From JBEKLJ01 sp050010255 (lineage in GTDB: Bacteria > Acidobacteriota > Terriglobia > Bryobacterales > Bryobacteraceae), in NCBI GenBank assembly GCA_050010255.1, contig JBEKLJ010000012.1, positions 1 to 28,047 of the forward strand: a stretch of DNA of 28,047 bases. Direction: 5' to 3'. Shown here in pieces: positions 1 to 7,234 of the stretch; position 1 is the stretch's first letter, and every line of letters starts with the position of its first letter. The notes beneath the pieces were generated by a model that did no database searches, was not told where the DNA came from, and saw nothing but the letters and a program-made list of their open reading frames with translations. The translations under genes were made by a program, and so were the position numbers.

Positions 1-33
1 CTTACGGAGACGGCCCGGCAGCCGCCTACCCCA

Positions 34-205
34 GCCCGATCTTCTCACACCGTTCGAAGCGAGGCGCGCGCGAGGCCGGCAGATTCAAGGCGCGCGACGG
101 GGTGAGCCCGCAGGTCCGTTACGGATCGAGGACTCACCCCGAGCGCGACGCAGAAGATGCCGGCCTCCCGCAAGCCGCAGCCGAAGGCGTGTGAGAAGAT
201 CGGGC
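34..205 (-). repeat. Long palindromic dispersed repeat, copy 1
   Basis: A 172-bp imperfect palindrome bounded by perfect 17-bp terminal inverted repeats (GCCCGATCTTCTCACAC at 34-50 and its complement at 189-205). The two arms, each about 75 bp, pair imperfectly along their length. The tip around 114-126 holds a small separate hairpin, TCCG/CGGA. A second copy lies inverted at 27872-28047 and a half copy at 3479-3513. Read on the minus strand, copies 1 and 2 differ at only about five positions over roughly 158 arm bases, but their tips are unrelated in sequence. The element also supplies the last codons and the stop of the phosphoesterase gene. It could be a MITE, a REP/REPIN-like element or a structured RNA; no transposase is present in the window. 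Confidence 0.9.
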
Positions 206-754
206 CAGCGGGCGGACCTCGGGGCCGCCGGCTGGGGATGCCACGATCTGGTAGCCTTGGGCGGCGGCGGTTTCCGTGTCATACACGACGAAGCTCGCGG
301 GCGCCTCGCGCGGCGCGCCGTCGGGGTCGAAGGCCGAGCCCATGATGGCGCCGGGGTTGACGGCTAGCGTGTGGCCCGTGCGGCTCACCTCATAGATGTG
401 GTTGTGGCCGAAGCAAACCAGATCGAACTCGCCCGAGGCGACCAGCGGGCGGGCCAGGCTGTCATAATGCACGGCGGCCACCTGCCGGCCGCCCAGCTCG
501 CCGCGGAAAAACTCGCCGTGGATGCGGAGGTGGGGATAGGCGCGCGCGTTCTGGGTGATCCGGAAGAGGTCGCCGTCGTTGTTCCCGAGCACGATGTGGA
601 CGGGCCCGGAGAAGCCGCGGCCGAGCTGGTGGACGATGAACGGCGAGCACAGGTCCCCACAGCAGATGAGCGCATCGGCCCCGCGGACGGAGTCCAGGGC
701 GGCGGCTAGCTTCCAGATGTTGTCGTGGATGTCGGAGAGAACGGCCAGGCGCAT
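134..754 (-). CDS. YfcE/MJ0936-like metallophosphoesterase
   Basis: A calcineurin-like phosphodiesterase of the small YfcE type, expected to be cytoplasmic and to hydrolyse phosphodiesters with two metal ions. The metal-binding blocks are visible in order: SDIHDN at residues 8-13, CGDLCS near 33, GNNDGD near 57, and CFGHNHI near 115 with NPGAIMGS near 134. The family core ends near residue 175, at the last strand (VVYDTET). Residues from about 183 to 206 (Ser/Ala/Arg-rich) are encoded by the palindromic repeat, which also gives the stop codon, so the tail is acquired. The start follows a TACTGT hexamer whose predicted +1 is the ATG itself; GGAGG also lies just one base upstream, too close for a normal ribosome site. 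It is divergent from the uridine kinase gene, 62 bp away. Confidence 0.88.
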   Translation of the reverse strand: MRLAVLSDIHDNIWKLAAALDSVRGADALICCGDLCSPFIVHQLGRGFSGPVHIVLGNNDGDLFRITQNARAYPHLRIHGEFFRGELGGRQVAAVHYDSLARPLVASGEFDLVCFGHNHIYEVSRTGHTLAVNPGAIMGSAFDPDGAPREAPASFVVYDTETAAAQGYQIVASPAGGPEVRPLARSSHTPSAAACGRPASSASRSG

Positions 755-760
755 ACCTCC

Positions 761-766
761 ACAGTA
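761..766 (-). promoter_or_regulatory. Candidate leaderless -10 (TACTGT) of phosphoesterase gene
   Basis: On the minus strand TACTGT is followed by six bases and then ATG at 754. If TACTGT is the -10 hexamer, +1 is the A of the start codon. No convincing -35 is seen. The same geometry recurs at 4213, 12248, 13634 and 19115. Confidence 0.4.
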
Positions 767-804
767 CAGGGAGCGGGCGGCGGCCTGGGGGCTCCTGCGG
801 CAGC

Positions 805-837
805 GATAGGCATGCGATGATAGGCGGTTTGCCTATC
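805..837 (+). promoter_or_regulatory. Direct and inverted heptamers over the uridine kinase start
   Basis: GATAGGC occurs at 805-811 and 819-825, and its complement GCCTATC at 831-837. The second and third form a perfect 7-bp stem with a 5-nt loop just after the ATG at 817. The first could pair with the third instead. There is no clear Shine-Dalgarno sequence here. It may be an operator or an RNA structure that controls initiation; this is inference. Confidence 0.35.
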
Positions 838-1479
838 TACCTGATCGGAATCGCCGGGCCGTCGGGTTCCGGCAAGACGGAGCTGGCGCGGGCCTTGGCC
901 CCGGTGCTGAGGGCGCCCATCCTCGCGCTGGATTCCTACTACCGCGACCTCCGCCACCAGACCTTCGAGGAGCGCGCGCGGGTGAACTTCGACACGCCCG
1001 AGGCGATCGACCAGGACCTGCTGGCCGGCCAATTGCGCGCGCTGGCCGCCGGCGCCGAGATCGAGAAGCCGCTTTATGACTTCGCGCGGCATGCGCGCCG
1101 GGCCGAGGTGGAGCGGGTGCAAACGCGGGGGTTCGCCATTCTCGAAGGGCTCTGGGCGCTCCACTGGCCGGAAGTGCGTGCTCTCATCGGCACCAAGGTC
1201 TACGTCGACGCCGAAGACCGCATCTGCTTCGAGCGGCGGCTGGACCGCGACGTGCGCGAGCGCGGCCGCTCACCCGAATCGGTCGCCCGGCAGTATGCCG
1301 AGACCGTGCGGCCGATGGAGGAGCTGTACATCCGGCCGCAGCGGCGCCTGGCGGACCTAGTCGTCAGCGGCGTCGACCCGGTCGCCTGCTCGGCCGACAC
1401 GGTGCTGGCGCACATCGAGCACGGCGTCCCAGAACGCTTCGAGTGCGTGGTCCGCGCCCGCGCGGCGCTGGCGATCTGA
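817..1479 (+). CDS. udk: Uridine kinase-like P-loop kinase
   Basis: This 220-residue protein fits the uridine kinase/phosphoribulokinase fold, which phosphorylates uridine or cytidine in pyrimidine salvage. The Walker A motif GPSGSGKT is at residues 14-21. A DSYYRDL block near 48 matches the substrate-binding region of Udk, followed by NFDTPEAID and a YDFARH segment near 87. The lid region has RLDRDVRERGRS near 142. Length is normal for Udk (about 205-230). The C-terminal ~25 residues are less typical. Start: ATG 817 sits between a direct and an inverted repeat of GATAGGC and lacks a good ribosome site; an in-frame TTG at 829 is an alternative. It converges with the tolC-type gene, whose stop is only 10 bp away. 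Strict substrate specificity cannot be read from sequence. Confidence 0.85.
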   Translation: MIGGLPIYLIGIAGPSGSGKTELARALAPVLRAPILALDSYYRDLRHQTFEERARVNFDTPEAIDQDLLAGQLRALAAGAEIEKPLYDFARHARRAEVERVQTRGFAILEGLWALHWPEVRALIGTKVYVDAEDRICFERRLDRDVRERGRSPESVARQYAETVRPMEELYIRPQRRLADLVVSGVDPVACSADTVLAHIEHGVPERFECVVRARAALAI

Positions 1480-1489
1480 GGCCTCTCCT

Positions 1490-3466
1490 TTACTGCGCCG
1501 GAGTCGCGGCCGGTTCGCCAGGCGGCTCGGGCGGAATCGGCGTGGGAGGCCGCGAGACCTGGCCCCGCCAGGCCTCTTCGATGGACACGCCGTAGTCCTC
1601 CAGCGTCCTGCCGGTGGCTCGCTCGAGCGCGACAAGGGCCTTGGCGCAAGCGCCCCGCGCGGCCACTTCGGTCGAGCGGGCCTGCGCCAGCATGCTCTGG
1701 TACTGGATCAGCAGGAAGGTCGTCGAGAGCCCGACGGCAAAGCGCTCCTGCTCGGCGGCCAGCGACTGCTCCTGGTAGACGCGCGTCTCGACGGCGGCGT
1801 CGTAGGCGGACCGCGACCGCTGAAGGGAGACCAGCGCGTCCTCGACTTCCAGCCGCGCCTGGTTTTCGATCTGCTGGCGGCGGATCTCGGATTGGCGCAG
1901 TTGCAGCAGATCCCGGACGTAGTCGGCCTGCGCCACGCGGTTGCGCAGCGGCAGGTTGATCTGGATGCCGACGCCGTAAGTCGGGTAGTTGCGGCGCAGG
2001 ATCTGTGCGAGCGCCGTGCCGTAGCCACCGAGGAAGGCCACCGCCGGCGGCGTCCCGCCCGTCCCTAGCAGGGGGTTGATCTGCCCCGCCAGACCCGAGT
2101 TGATCGCCGTGGCGATGAAATCGATGTCGGGCAGGAGCTGGTTCCGCGAACCCTCCAGGGTGATCTCGGAACTGGCGAGCTGAAGGTTGGCGGAGGCCAA
2201 ATCGGGGCGGGTCTTGAGGGCCAGCGCGACCAGGTCCTGGACAGGCTGAACCTGCTCCTGGGCAGGGATTGGGATCGGGTCGGTGGGGACGATCCGCGCG
2301 GCGCGGATCACGGGGTCGGCGGTGCCGCGGCGGGTCAGCACGCTCTTCAGCACCAGCTCCTGCTCGCGGGCGAGGCCTTCGGAATTGACGAGGTCCTGGC
2401 GGCTGGCGGCGATCAACGCCTGGGAGCGGACGAGCTCGATTGACGCCACGGTGCCCTGCTCCACCTGAATGCGGTTGTCCTCATACAGCCTTTGCGCGAG
2501 CGCCAGTGTCTGACGCTTCACGCGAACGTCCTCGTCGAGACTAACCAGGTCGTAGTAAAGGCGGGCGATGCCGGAGACGGTCTCGATCACCTGCTGGCGG
2601 AAGACCAGGTCGGAGGCCTTGCGGTTGATCTGCGCGATGCGGATGAACCGGCGGTTGAGCCGCACGCCGAAGCCTCGCAGCAGAGGCTGCGTGAGGGTGA
2701 GTCCGAACGAGGTGTTGCTGAACGGGTTGAGCGTGGAGCGGATCGAGTTGTTGTCCTGCGCGGTGCTGGAGAAGCTGGCCGCAATCTGCGTGCCCGGGCT
2801 GAAGCCCTGGACCAGGCCGGCGTTCCCGCTGGTCATCCGGGTGAGCAGCAGGCTGGCCCCAGTGACAAATGGGTTGGCCTGCGGCGTGGTCTGGTGCTGC
2901 CAGTTGAGCTGGCCGGCGATCGCGGGGTCGTAGGCGGGCAGAGCGCTGCCGGAGGAGAAAGTCCCGGTCGAGATCGAGAGATTGTTTTGGGCCTCGCTGA
3001 GAAGGGCGACGTTGGTCACGTTGGCGGCGATGGAGTTGGTGACGGTGAAGCCGGGCGTGGCCGAATTGAGCAGCGGGCTCGCCGGGCCGCCGACCCCGGT
3101 CGGCAGGAGCGTCGCCGTGAACGCTACGCCGCGCAACTGGCCGCCGCCGCGGGCGCGGAGAAGATCCGAGTCGGCCATGCCGGGTGCCAGCCGCTGGGAC
3201 TCCACGTCCAGGTTGTTCTCCAGCGCCAGCGCAATCGCGTCCGGGAGCGAGAGGTAGAGGTTGCCGCCGCGTAGCAGGCTCTCGATCCGGCTGGAGTTCT
3301 CGAACGGGATCGGCGTGACGGACCGGGCGCGGTAAGGATTGCCGCGGACGTTCATCCACTCTCCGGCGCCCGCGCCGCCGATGCGCGGCATCTGGCCGCC
3401 GGGCTGCTGGCCGAAGCCGAGAGCGGTGAGAAGAAGCAGGGCACTGCCGAGTCGCGTGTTCGTCAT
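1490..3466 (-). CDS. TolC-family outer membrane efflux protein (long form)
   Basis: A 658-residue outer membrane factor, expected to form a trimeric channel-tunnel through the outer membrane and periplasm for efflux or type I secretion. The N-terminus is a signal peptide (basic start, hydrophobic run to about residue 18). An outer-membrane-factor repeat starts near LSLPDAIALALENNLDVE (about residue 73), and the second half begins near the DLVALALKTRPDLASA segment (about 410). Long Ala/Gln/Glu/Arg-rich helical stretches follow, as in TolC coiled coils. It is longer than E. coli TolC (about 490) owing to an Asn/Ser/Thr-rich insert at roughly 100-220 and a Pro-rich C-terminal tail. AGGAG precedes the ATG by 7-8 nt. 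No inner-membrane transporter or adaptor gene is adjacent. The 5' region abuts a half copy of the palindromic repeat. Confidence 0.88.
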   Translation of the reverse strand: MTNTRLGSALLLLTALGFGQQPGGQMPRIGGAGAGEWMNVRGNPYRARSVTPIPFENSSRIESLLRGGNLYLSLPDAIALALENNLDVESQRLAPGMADSDLLRARGGGQLRGVAFTATLLPTGVGGPASPLLNSATPGFTVTNSIAANVTNVALLSEAQNNLSISTGTFSSGSALPAYDPAIAGQLNWQHQTTPQANPFVTGASLLLTRMTSGNAGLVQGFSPGTQIAASFSSTAQDNNSIRSTLNPFSNTSFGLTLTQPLLRGFGVRLNRRFIRIAQINRKASDLVFRQQVIETVSGIARLYYDLVSLDEDVRVKRQTLALAQRLYEDNRIQVEQGTVASIELVRSQALIAASRQDLVNSEGLAREQELVLKSVLTRRGTADPVIRAARIVPTDPIPIPAQEQVQPVQDLVALALKTRPDLASANLQLASSEITLEGSRNQLLPDIDFIATAINSGLAGQINPLLGTGGTPPAVAFLGGYGTALAQILRRNYPTYGVGIQINLPLRNRVAQADYVRDLLQLRQSEIRRQQIENQARLEVEDALVSLQRSRSAYDAAVETRVYQEQSLAAEQERFAVGLSTTFLLIQYQSMLAQARSTEVAARGACAKALVALERATGRTLEDYGVSIEEAWRGQVSRPPTPIPPEPPGEPAATPAQ

Positions 3467-3478
3467 GAGCGTCTCCTA

Positions 3479-3513
3479 GCCCGATCTTCTCACACCGTTC
3501 GAAGCGAGGCGCC
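3479..3513 (+). repeat. Half copy of the palindromic repeat
   Basis: These 35 bp match one arm end of copies 1 and 2, including the whole 17-bp terminal repeat and the following GTTCGAAGCGAGGCGCC-like stretch, and then the similarity stops. The copy begins two bases upstream of the AGGAG ribosome site of the tolC-type gene, so it probably lies within that gene's leader or promoter. It is a deletion remnant or a solo end. Confidence 0.85.
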
Positions 3514-3622
3514 GTGGTCCGGCTTCCCAGGCTGGCTTGCGGCACCACCGGCCGTCCGGCTAAGCTCGTACTGTCTGTTCTGCTTGGGGTACCGGTATCT
3601 GAACGTCGGGAGGAAGACACGA

Positions 3623-4159
3623 ATGACTCTGAAAGCGAAGCTGTCGATCACCGTCTTGACGCTGGCCGCGGTTGCGCTGGCGCAAGGCCCTCCGCGCCCG
3701 CTGGACGTGCCGTATGTTCCCACCTCGCAGGAACTGGTGGTCGCGATGCTCAAGCTGGCCGACGTTCGGCCGGGTGACACGGTGTACGACCTGGGTTGCG
3801 GCGACGGACGGATCGTCGTCGCCGCGGCGAAGCAGTTCGGCGCGCGTGCCGTCGGGGTCGACATCAACCCTCAGCGCATCAGCGAGGCCAACGAGAACGC
3901 GCGCCAGGCCGGCGTCGCCGACAAGGTGAAGTTCATCGAGGGCAACCTGTTCGACGCCGATATTCACGAGGCCACGGTGGTGACGCTCTACCTGCTGCCG
4001 AACGTGAACCTGCGGCTGCGCCCCAAGCTGCTCCAGGAGCTGAGGCCGGGCACCCGCGTGGTCTCGCACAGCTTCGATATGGACGACTGGAAGCCGGACC
4101 AGGAGATCGAGGTGAACAACACCCGGCTGCTCCTGTGGGTGATCCCGCCCCAGAAGTGA
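3623..4159 (+). CDS. Exported class I SAM-dependent methyltransferase
   Basis: A 178-residue Rossmann-fold methyltransferase. Motif I is DLGCGDGR at residues 56-63, with the acidic ribose-binding end of strand 2 in VGVDINP near 80. A YLLPNVNLRLRPKL block near 132 and a C-terminal VSHSFDMDDWKPD segment complete a compact domain. The first ~20 residues form a clear signal peptide (LSITVLTLAAVALAQG), so the enzyme appears to be exported, which is odd because SAM is cytoplasmic. Start: ATG 3623 is preceded by GGGAGGA 8 nt upstream; a longer TTG-started frame from 3584 has no such site and would bury the signal peptide. It lies 66 bp before the M28 peptidase on the same strand. The substrate is unknown. 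Confidence 0.85.
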   Translation: MTLKAKLSITVLTLAAVALAQGPPRPLDVPYVPTSQELVVAMLKLADVRPGDTVYDLGCGDGRIVVAAAKQFGARAVGVDINPQRISEANENARQAGVADKVKFIEGNLFDADIHEATVVTLYLLPNVNLRLRPKLLQELRPGTRVVSHSFDMDDWKPDQEIEVNNTRLLLWVIPPQK

Positions 4160-4212
4160 GCGCCGGGCCACGGCAGGGCTAGCAACCCGCGCGGTTACCG
4201 CCACGGCGGTCG

Positions 4213-4218
4213 TACACT
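4213..4218 (+). promoter_or_regulatory. Candidate leaderless -10 (TACACT) of M28 peptidase gene
   Basis: TACACT is followed by seven bases and then ATG 4226, so the predicted +1 is one base before the start codon. No ribosome site lies between. A small dyad ACCGCC/GGCGGT (4197-4210) lies just upstream. No -35 match is evident. Confidence 0.4.
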
Positions 4219-4225
4219 GGGATTC

Positions 4226-5848
4226 ATGCCTATGATGCGTATTATCCTGCTGCTCGCAGCGGCGGCCGCGGCCTGCTCCGCGCAGATCCAGAACATCTCG
4301 GGCGAGCATATCCGCGCGGATGTCAAGTTTCTTTCCAGCGACTTGCTCGAGGGGCGCGGCGTGGACGCGCGCGGCGGCCGCCTGGCCACTGAGTACCTGG
4401 CGGCGCAGTTCGCGCTGGCCGGCGCCAAGCCCGCCGGCGACAACGGAACCTACTTTCAGACGGTGCCGCTCATCGGCGTCGAGACGCAGCCGGACGCGCA
4501 GCTTTCGGCCGCGCGCGGCGGGCGCCAGGTGGAGTTCAAGTGGCTCGACGAGTTCGTCGGCTCGGACGAGCGGCAGGAGCCCAGCGAGGACCTCGACGCC
4601 GAGGCGGTTTTCGTTGGCCACGGCATCGTGGCGCCGGAGTTCAACTGGGACGACTTCAAAGGCGCCGACGTGCGCGGCAAGATCCTCGTCCTGTTCACCA
4701 ACGAGCCGCCCTCCGAGGACCCGAGGTTCTTCGGCGGCCGCGCGCTGACTTACTTCGGCCGCTGGACGTACAAGTTCGAGGAAGCGCAGCGCCGGGGCGC
4801 CCTCGCCGCGATCATCATCCACACCACGCCTACGGCCGGCTACGGCTGGGAGGTGGTGAGGAACTCCTGGGGCCGCGAGCAGTCTTACGTGCGGCTGGCG
4901 CCAGGTGAGCCGGCGCTGGCCTTCGCGGGCTGGGTCACCGAGGAGGCTGGCGGCCGCCTGCTGGGGCTTTCCGGCAACGCCGTCGCCGAGATGTTGCGCG
5001 CGGCGAACACGCGCGAGTTCCGCCCCATCCCGCTGGGCATCCGCATCCGCCTGCGGCTGCATTCGAAGGTGCGCGAGCAGGACACGCGGAATGTCGTGGC
5101 CATCATCCCCGGCAGCGACGCAGGGCCGAAGCCCGAGGCGGTCCTCTTCAGCGCGCACTGGGACCACCTCGGCATCGGCCCCCCGGTGAACGGAGACGCG
5201 ATCTACAACGGCGCCGTGGATAACGCCACCGGCTGCGCGATGCTGCTGGAAATCGCGCGCGCCTGGGCCGCGCTGGAGCAGAAGCCGCGCCGCTCGGCGA
5301 TCTTCGCCTCCGTGACGGCCGAGGAATCCGGCATGCAAGGCTCGGAGTACTACGCGGCGCATCCGGTGATCGCGGCGGGCCTGACGGCGGCCGCGTTCAA
5401 TCTGGACGCCTTCAACCCCTTTGGCCGCACGCGCGACGTCGTCGTGACCGGGGCCGAGCGCACCTCGCTCTGGCCGCTGGTCGAGGACACGGCGCGCCGC
5501 TTCAACCTCGTCATCCAGCCCGACCCGGAGCCCGAGCAGGGGCACTTCTACCGCTCGGACCACTTCTCCTTCGCGCGCGCCGGCATTCCATCCTTCTCGA
5601 TCGACCAGGGTAACGAGGTCCTCGGCAAGCCGCCCGGGTGGGGCGAGCGCGCCGCCCACGAGTTCGAGGAGAAGCACTATCATCAGCCCTCGGACGAATA
5701 CCACGACGACTGGGACTTCTCGGGCCTGGAGGAGCTGGCGCGCTTCACGATGGCGTTGGGGGTCGGCGCGGCGAACCTGGATCGCCTGCCGACCTGGAAC
5801 CCGGGAGACGAGTTTCTGCCCGCCCGACAGAAGTCGGGCGTGCGCTGA
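4226..5848 (+). CDS. Secreted M28 zinc metallopeptidase with PA domain
   Basis: A 540-residue secreted aminopeptidase-type enzyme that releases amino acids or dipeptides using two zinc ions. The signal peptide spans about residues 1-20 and ends in CSAQ, a plausible signal peptidase I site; a lipobox is weak. A protease-associated (PA) domain covers about 125-290. The M28 catalytic domain has all expected ligands: His311 in AHWDH, Asp332 in AVDNA, Glu366-Glu367 in TAEES, Asp394 in NLDAF, and His486 in HQPSDE. Length fits PA-containing M28 proteins. There are three candidate ATGs at 4226, 4232 and 4235. A TACACT hexamer makes 4226 likely as a near-leaderless start. The gene follows the exported methyltransferase and converges on ispF. 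Confidence 0.92.
   Translation: MPMMRIILLLAAAAAACSAQIQNISGEHIRADVKFLSSDLLEGRGVDARGGRLATEYLAAQFALAGAKPAGDNGTYFQTVPLIGVETQPDAQLSAARGGRQVEFKWLDEFVGSDERQEPSEDLDAEAVFVGHGIVAPEFNWDDFKGADVRGKILVLFTNEPPSEDPRFFGGRALTYFGRWTYKFEEAQRRGALAAIIIHTTPTAGYGWEVVRNSWGREQSYVRLAPGEPALAFAGWVTEEAGGRLLGLSGNAVAEMLRAANTREFRPIPLGIRIRLRLHSKVREQDTRNVVAIIPGSDAGPKPEAVLFSAHWDHLGIGPPVNGDAIYNGAVDNATGCAMLLEIARAWAALEQKPRRSAIFASVTAEESGMQGSEYYAAHPVIAAGLTAAAFNLDAFNPFGRTRDVVVTGAERTSLWPLVEDTARRFNLVIQPDPEPEQGHFYRSDHFSFARAGIPSFSIDQGNEVLGKPPGWGERAAHEFEEKHYHQPSDEYHDDWDFSGLEELARFTMALGVGAANLDRLPTWNPGDEFLPARQKSGVR
5821..5840 (+). terminator. GC hairpin at the 3' end of the M28 gene
   Basis: CGCCCGAC-AGAA-GTCGGGCG is a perfect 8-bp stem with a 4-nt loop, inside the last codons of the peptidase gene and 5 nt before its stop. 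No T-tract follows. It may stabilise the 3' end or assist termination. Confidence 0.35.
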
Positions 5849-5865
5849 GGGCCGGCGGCCGCTTA

Positions 5866-5941
5866 ACCCGCTTTTCTCACCACGACCGGGCCACGGGCGG
5901 CTGTCGCGGGCCGCAGCAGGTTGTTGGTGAGAAATGCGGGT
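5866..5941. repeat. Intergenic 17-bp inverted repeat with 42-nt loop
   Basis: ACCCGCTTTTCTCACCA (5866-5882) and TGGTGAGAAATGCGGGT (5925-5941) are complementary at 16 of 17 positions. The spacer is GC-rich. It fills the space between the convergent M28 and ispF genes, and its last base is in the ispF stop codon. The arm shares CCCG and TTCTCAC with the terminal repeat of the long palindromic element. It may be a bidirectional terminator or a small mobile palindrome. Confidence 0.6.
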
Positions 5942-6450
5942 CAGGATTGCGGCAGGCGCACCAGCGTAACCACCGCCTGCGCCTCGACCGAGCGGCCCTC
6001 GCCCACGGGCCCCAGCCCCTCGGCTGTCTTGAACTTCACCGACACGCAATCCGGCTCCAGGCCGAGCACACCCGCCAAACGGTTGCGGATCGCCGCGCGG
6101 TAGTCCCGGAGCTTCGGCCGCTCCAGAACGATGGTGGCGTCCACGTTCGAGAGCGCATAGCCGGCGCCGCGGGCCAGCTCGAGCGCGTGACGCAGGAACT
6201 GCAAGCTGTCGGCGTCCCTCCAGCGGGGGTCCGTGTCGGGGAAGTGCATGCCAATGTCGCCCAGCGCGGCCGCGCCGAGCACGGCGTCGGTGATGGCGTG
6301 TGAGAGCACGTCGGCGTCCGAGTGGCCCGCCAGGCCGAACTCGCACGGAATGGTCACGCCCCCGAGAACCAGCGGGCGGCCCGGGATGGTGCGGTGCACG
6401 TCCCACCCCAGGCCCGTCCGGCAGCCCGGTAGCGGCCCACTGGCGGGCAT
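5941..6450 (-). CDS. ispF: 2-C-methyl-D-erythritol 2,4-cyclodiphosphate synthase
   Basis: IspF converts CDP-methylerythritol 2-phosphate to the cyclodiphosphate and CMP in the MEP pathway for isoprenoid precursors. It acts in the cytoplasm as a trimer. The metal ligands are visible: Asp17 and His19 in GWDVHR and His51 in DVLSHA. The AGHSDADVLSHAITDA segment and DIGMHFPDTD near 72 are diagnostic. The C-terminal VSVKFKTAEGLG motif, which contacts CDP, is near 135. At 169 residues it is about 10 longer than usual, owing to an N-terminal extension before the usual G-x-D-x-H start. Its ATG overlaps the ispD stop (TGATG, one shared base), so translational coupling is expected and supports this start. 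Confidence 0.96.
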   Translation of the reverse strand: MPASGPLPGCRTGLGWDVHRTIPGRPLVLGGVTIPCEFGLAGHSDADVLSHAITDAVLGAAALGDIGMHFPDTDPRWRDADSLQFLRHALELARGAGYALSNVDATIVLERPKLRDYRAAIRNRLAGVLGLEPDCVSVKFKTAEGLGPVGEGRSVEAQAVVTLVRLPQS

Positions 6451-7175
6451 CAGAGCGCCTTGCGCTCGCGCGCCTCTTCGGAGAGGAACAGCCGGGCGAG
6501 ATTCATGTCGGACGGGTTCGTAATCTTGATGTTGCGGTCGCTGCCCAGCACCACGCTGACCTCGACCGTCTCCAGCCGCTCCACCAGCGTGGACTCGTCC
6601 GTGCCGATGAAGCCATCCTCGCGCGCCTTCCGGAACGCCTCCATCAGCAGCGCATAGTGGAAGACCTGCGGGGTCTGGGCCAGCGCCAGCGACTCGCGCG
6701 GCACGGTGCCCCGGATTTTGTTCTTCCGCAGCGTCTTCACCGTATCGACAGGCACGATGCCGACGATCGCGGCGCCCGTCCGCGCGGCCTCCTGGATCAC
6801 CTTATCGATCGTACCGAGATCGATGAACGGCCGCACGGCGTCGTGCACAACCACCAGGCCGGTGTCAGCCGGGAGCGAAACCAGCGCGTTGTAGACGGAT
6901 TCCTGCCGCGTGCTGCCGCCCTCGACCAGGCGGACCGGCTTGGACAATCCTTCCCGGTGCAGCATCTCGCCGACCCAGACAAGATCCTCGGGCCGCAGGG
7001 CCACGATAATCTCGCTCACCGGCGGCGAAGCTACGAATTTCCGGATGGTATGCAGCAGGATGGGCGAGCCGTCCAGCAGCATGAACTGCTTGCGGCTGGT
7101 GCCGGACCTCTCGGCGGTGCTCCGCCCCATGCGGGTCCCCAGACCCGCGGCGGGCAAGATGACGGCGGCTTTCAT
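6450..7175 (-). CDS. ispD: 2-C-methyl-D-erythritol 4-phosphate cytidylyltransferase
   Basis: IspD transfers CMP from CTP to methylerythritol 4-phosphate, two steps before IspF in the same pathway. The 241-residue protein starts with the nucleotide-binding loop PAAGLGTRMGR (residues 8-18). It has the KQFMLLDG motif near 29, the family signature VVVHDAVRPFID near 108, and GIVPVDTVK near 138. Length is normal. The start is clear because the nucleotide loop follows directly. The stop overlaps the ispF start by one base. A TAGAAT hexamer 12 nt upstream of the ATG may give the pair its own promoter with a very short leader, independent of the upstream yacL-like gene 59 bp away. Confidence 0.96.
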   Translation of the reverse strand: MKAAVILPAAGLGTRMGRSTAERSGTSRKQFMLLDGSPILLHTIRKFVASPPVSEIIVALRPEDLVWVGEMLHREGLSKPVRLVEGGSTRQESVYNALVSLPADTGLVVVHDAVRPFIDLGTIDKVIQEAARTGAAIVGIVPVDTVKTLRKNKIRGTVPRESLALAQTPQVFHYALLMEAFRKAREDGFIGTDESTLVERLETVEVSVVLGSDRNIKITNPSDMNLARLFLSEEARERKAL

Positions 7176-7187
7176 GGTCGGACTACG

Positions 7188-7193
7188 ATTCTA
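7188..7193 (-). promoter_or_regulatory. Candidate -10 (TAGAAT) of ispD-ispF
   Basis: TAGAAT matches TATAAT at five of six positions and ends 12 nt before the ispD ATG, giving a predicted leader of about 6 nt. A small hairpin, CGGTT-CGCA-AACCG (7197-7210), lies just upstream in the yacL-ispD gap. No -35 is recognised. Confidence 0.4.
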
Positions 7194-7234
7194 TCCCGGT
7201 TCGCAAACCGCTGCTCGGGGGCACGGGAATGCGC

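Noticed and set aside
34..205. Palindromic repeat as an integron attC site
   Set aside because: attC sites also have a variable tip, but the ends here lack the RYYYAAC and GTTRRRY core sites, there is no integrase, and the element is longer than usual.
3537..3566. TTGCGG-18-TAAGCT as a plus-strand promoter for the methyltransferase
   Set aside because: Only three of six bases match each consensus box; too weak to list.
3560..6406. Minus-strand frame of 948 codons
   Set aside because: It runs opposite the methyltransferase and M28 genes and across ispF in another frame, with Arg/His-rich composition. The sense genes have clear motifs.
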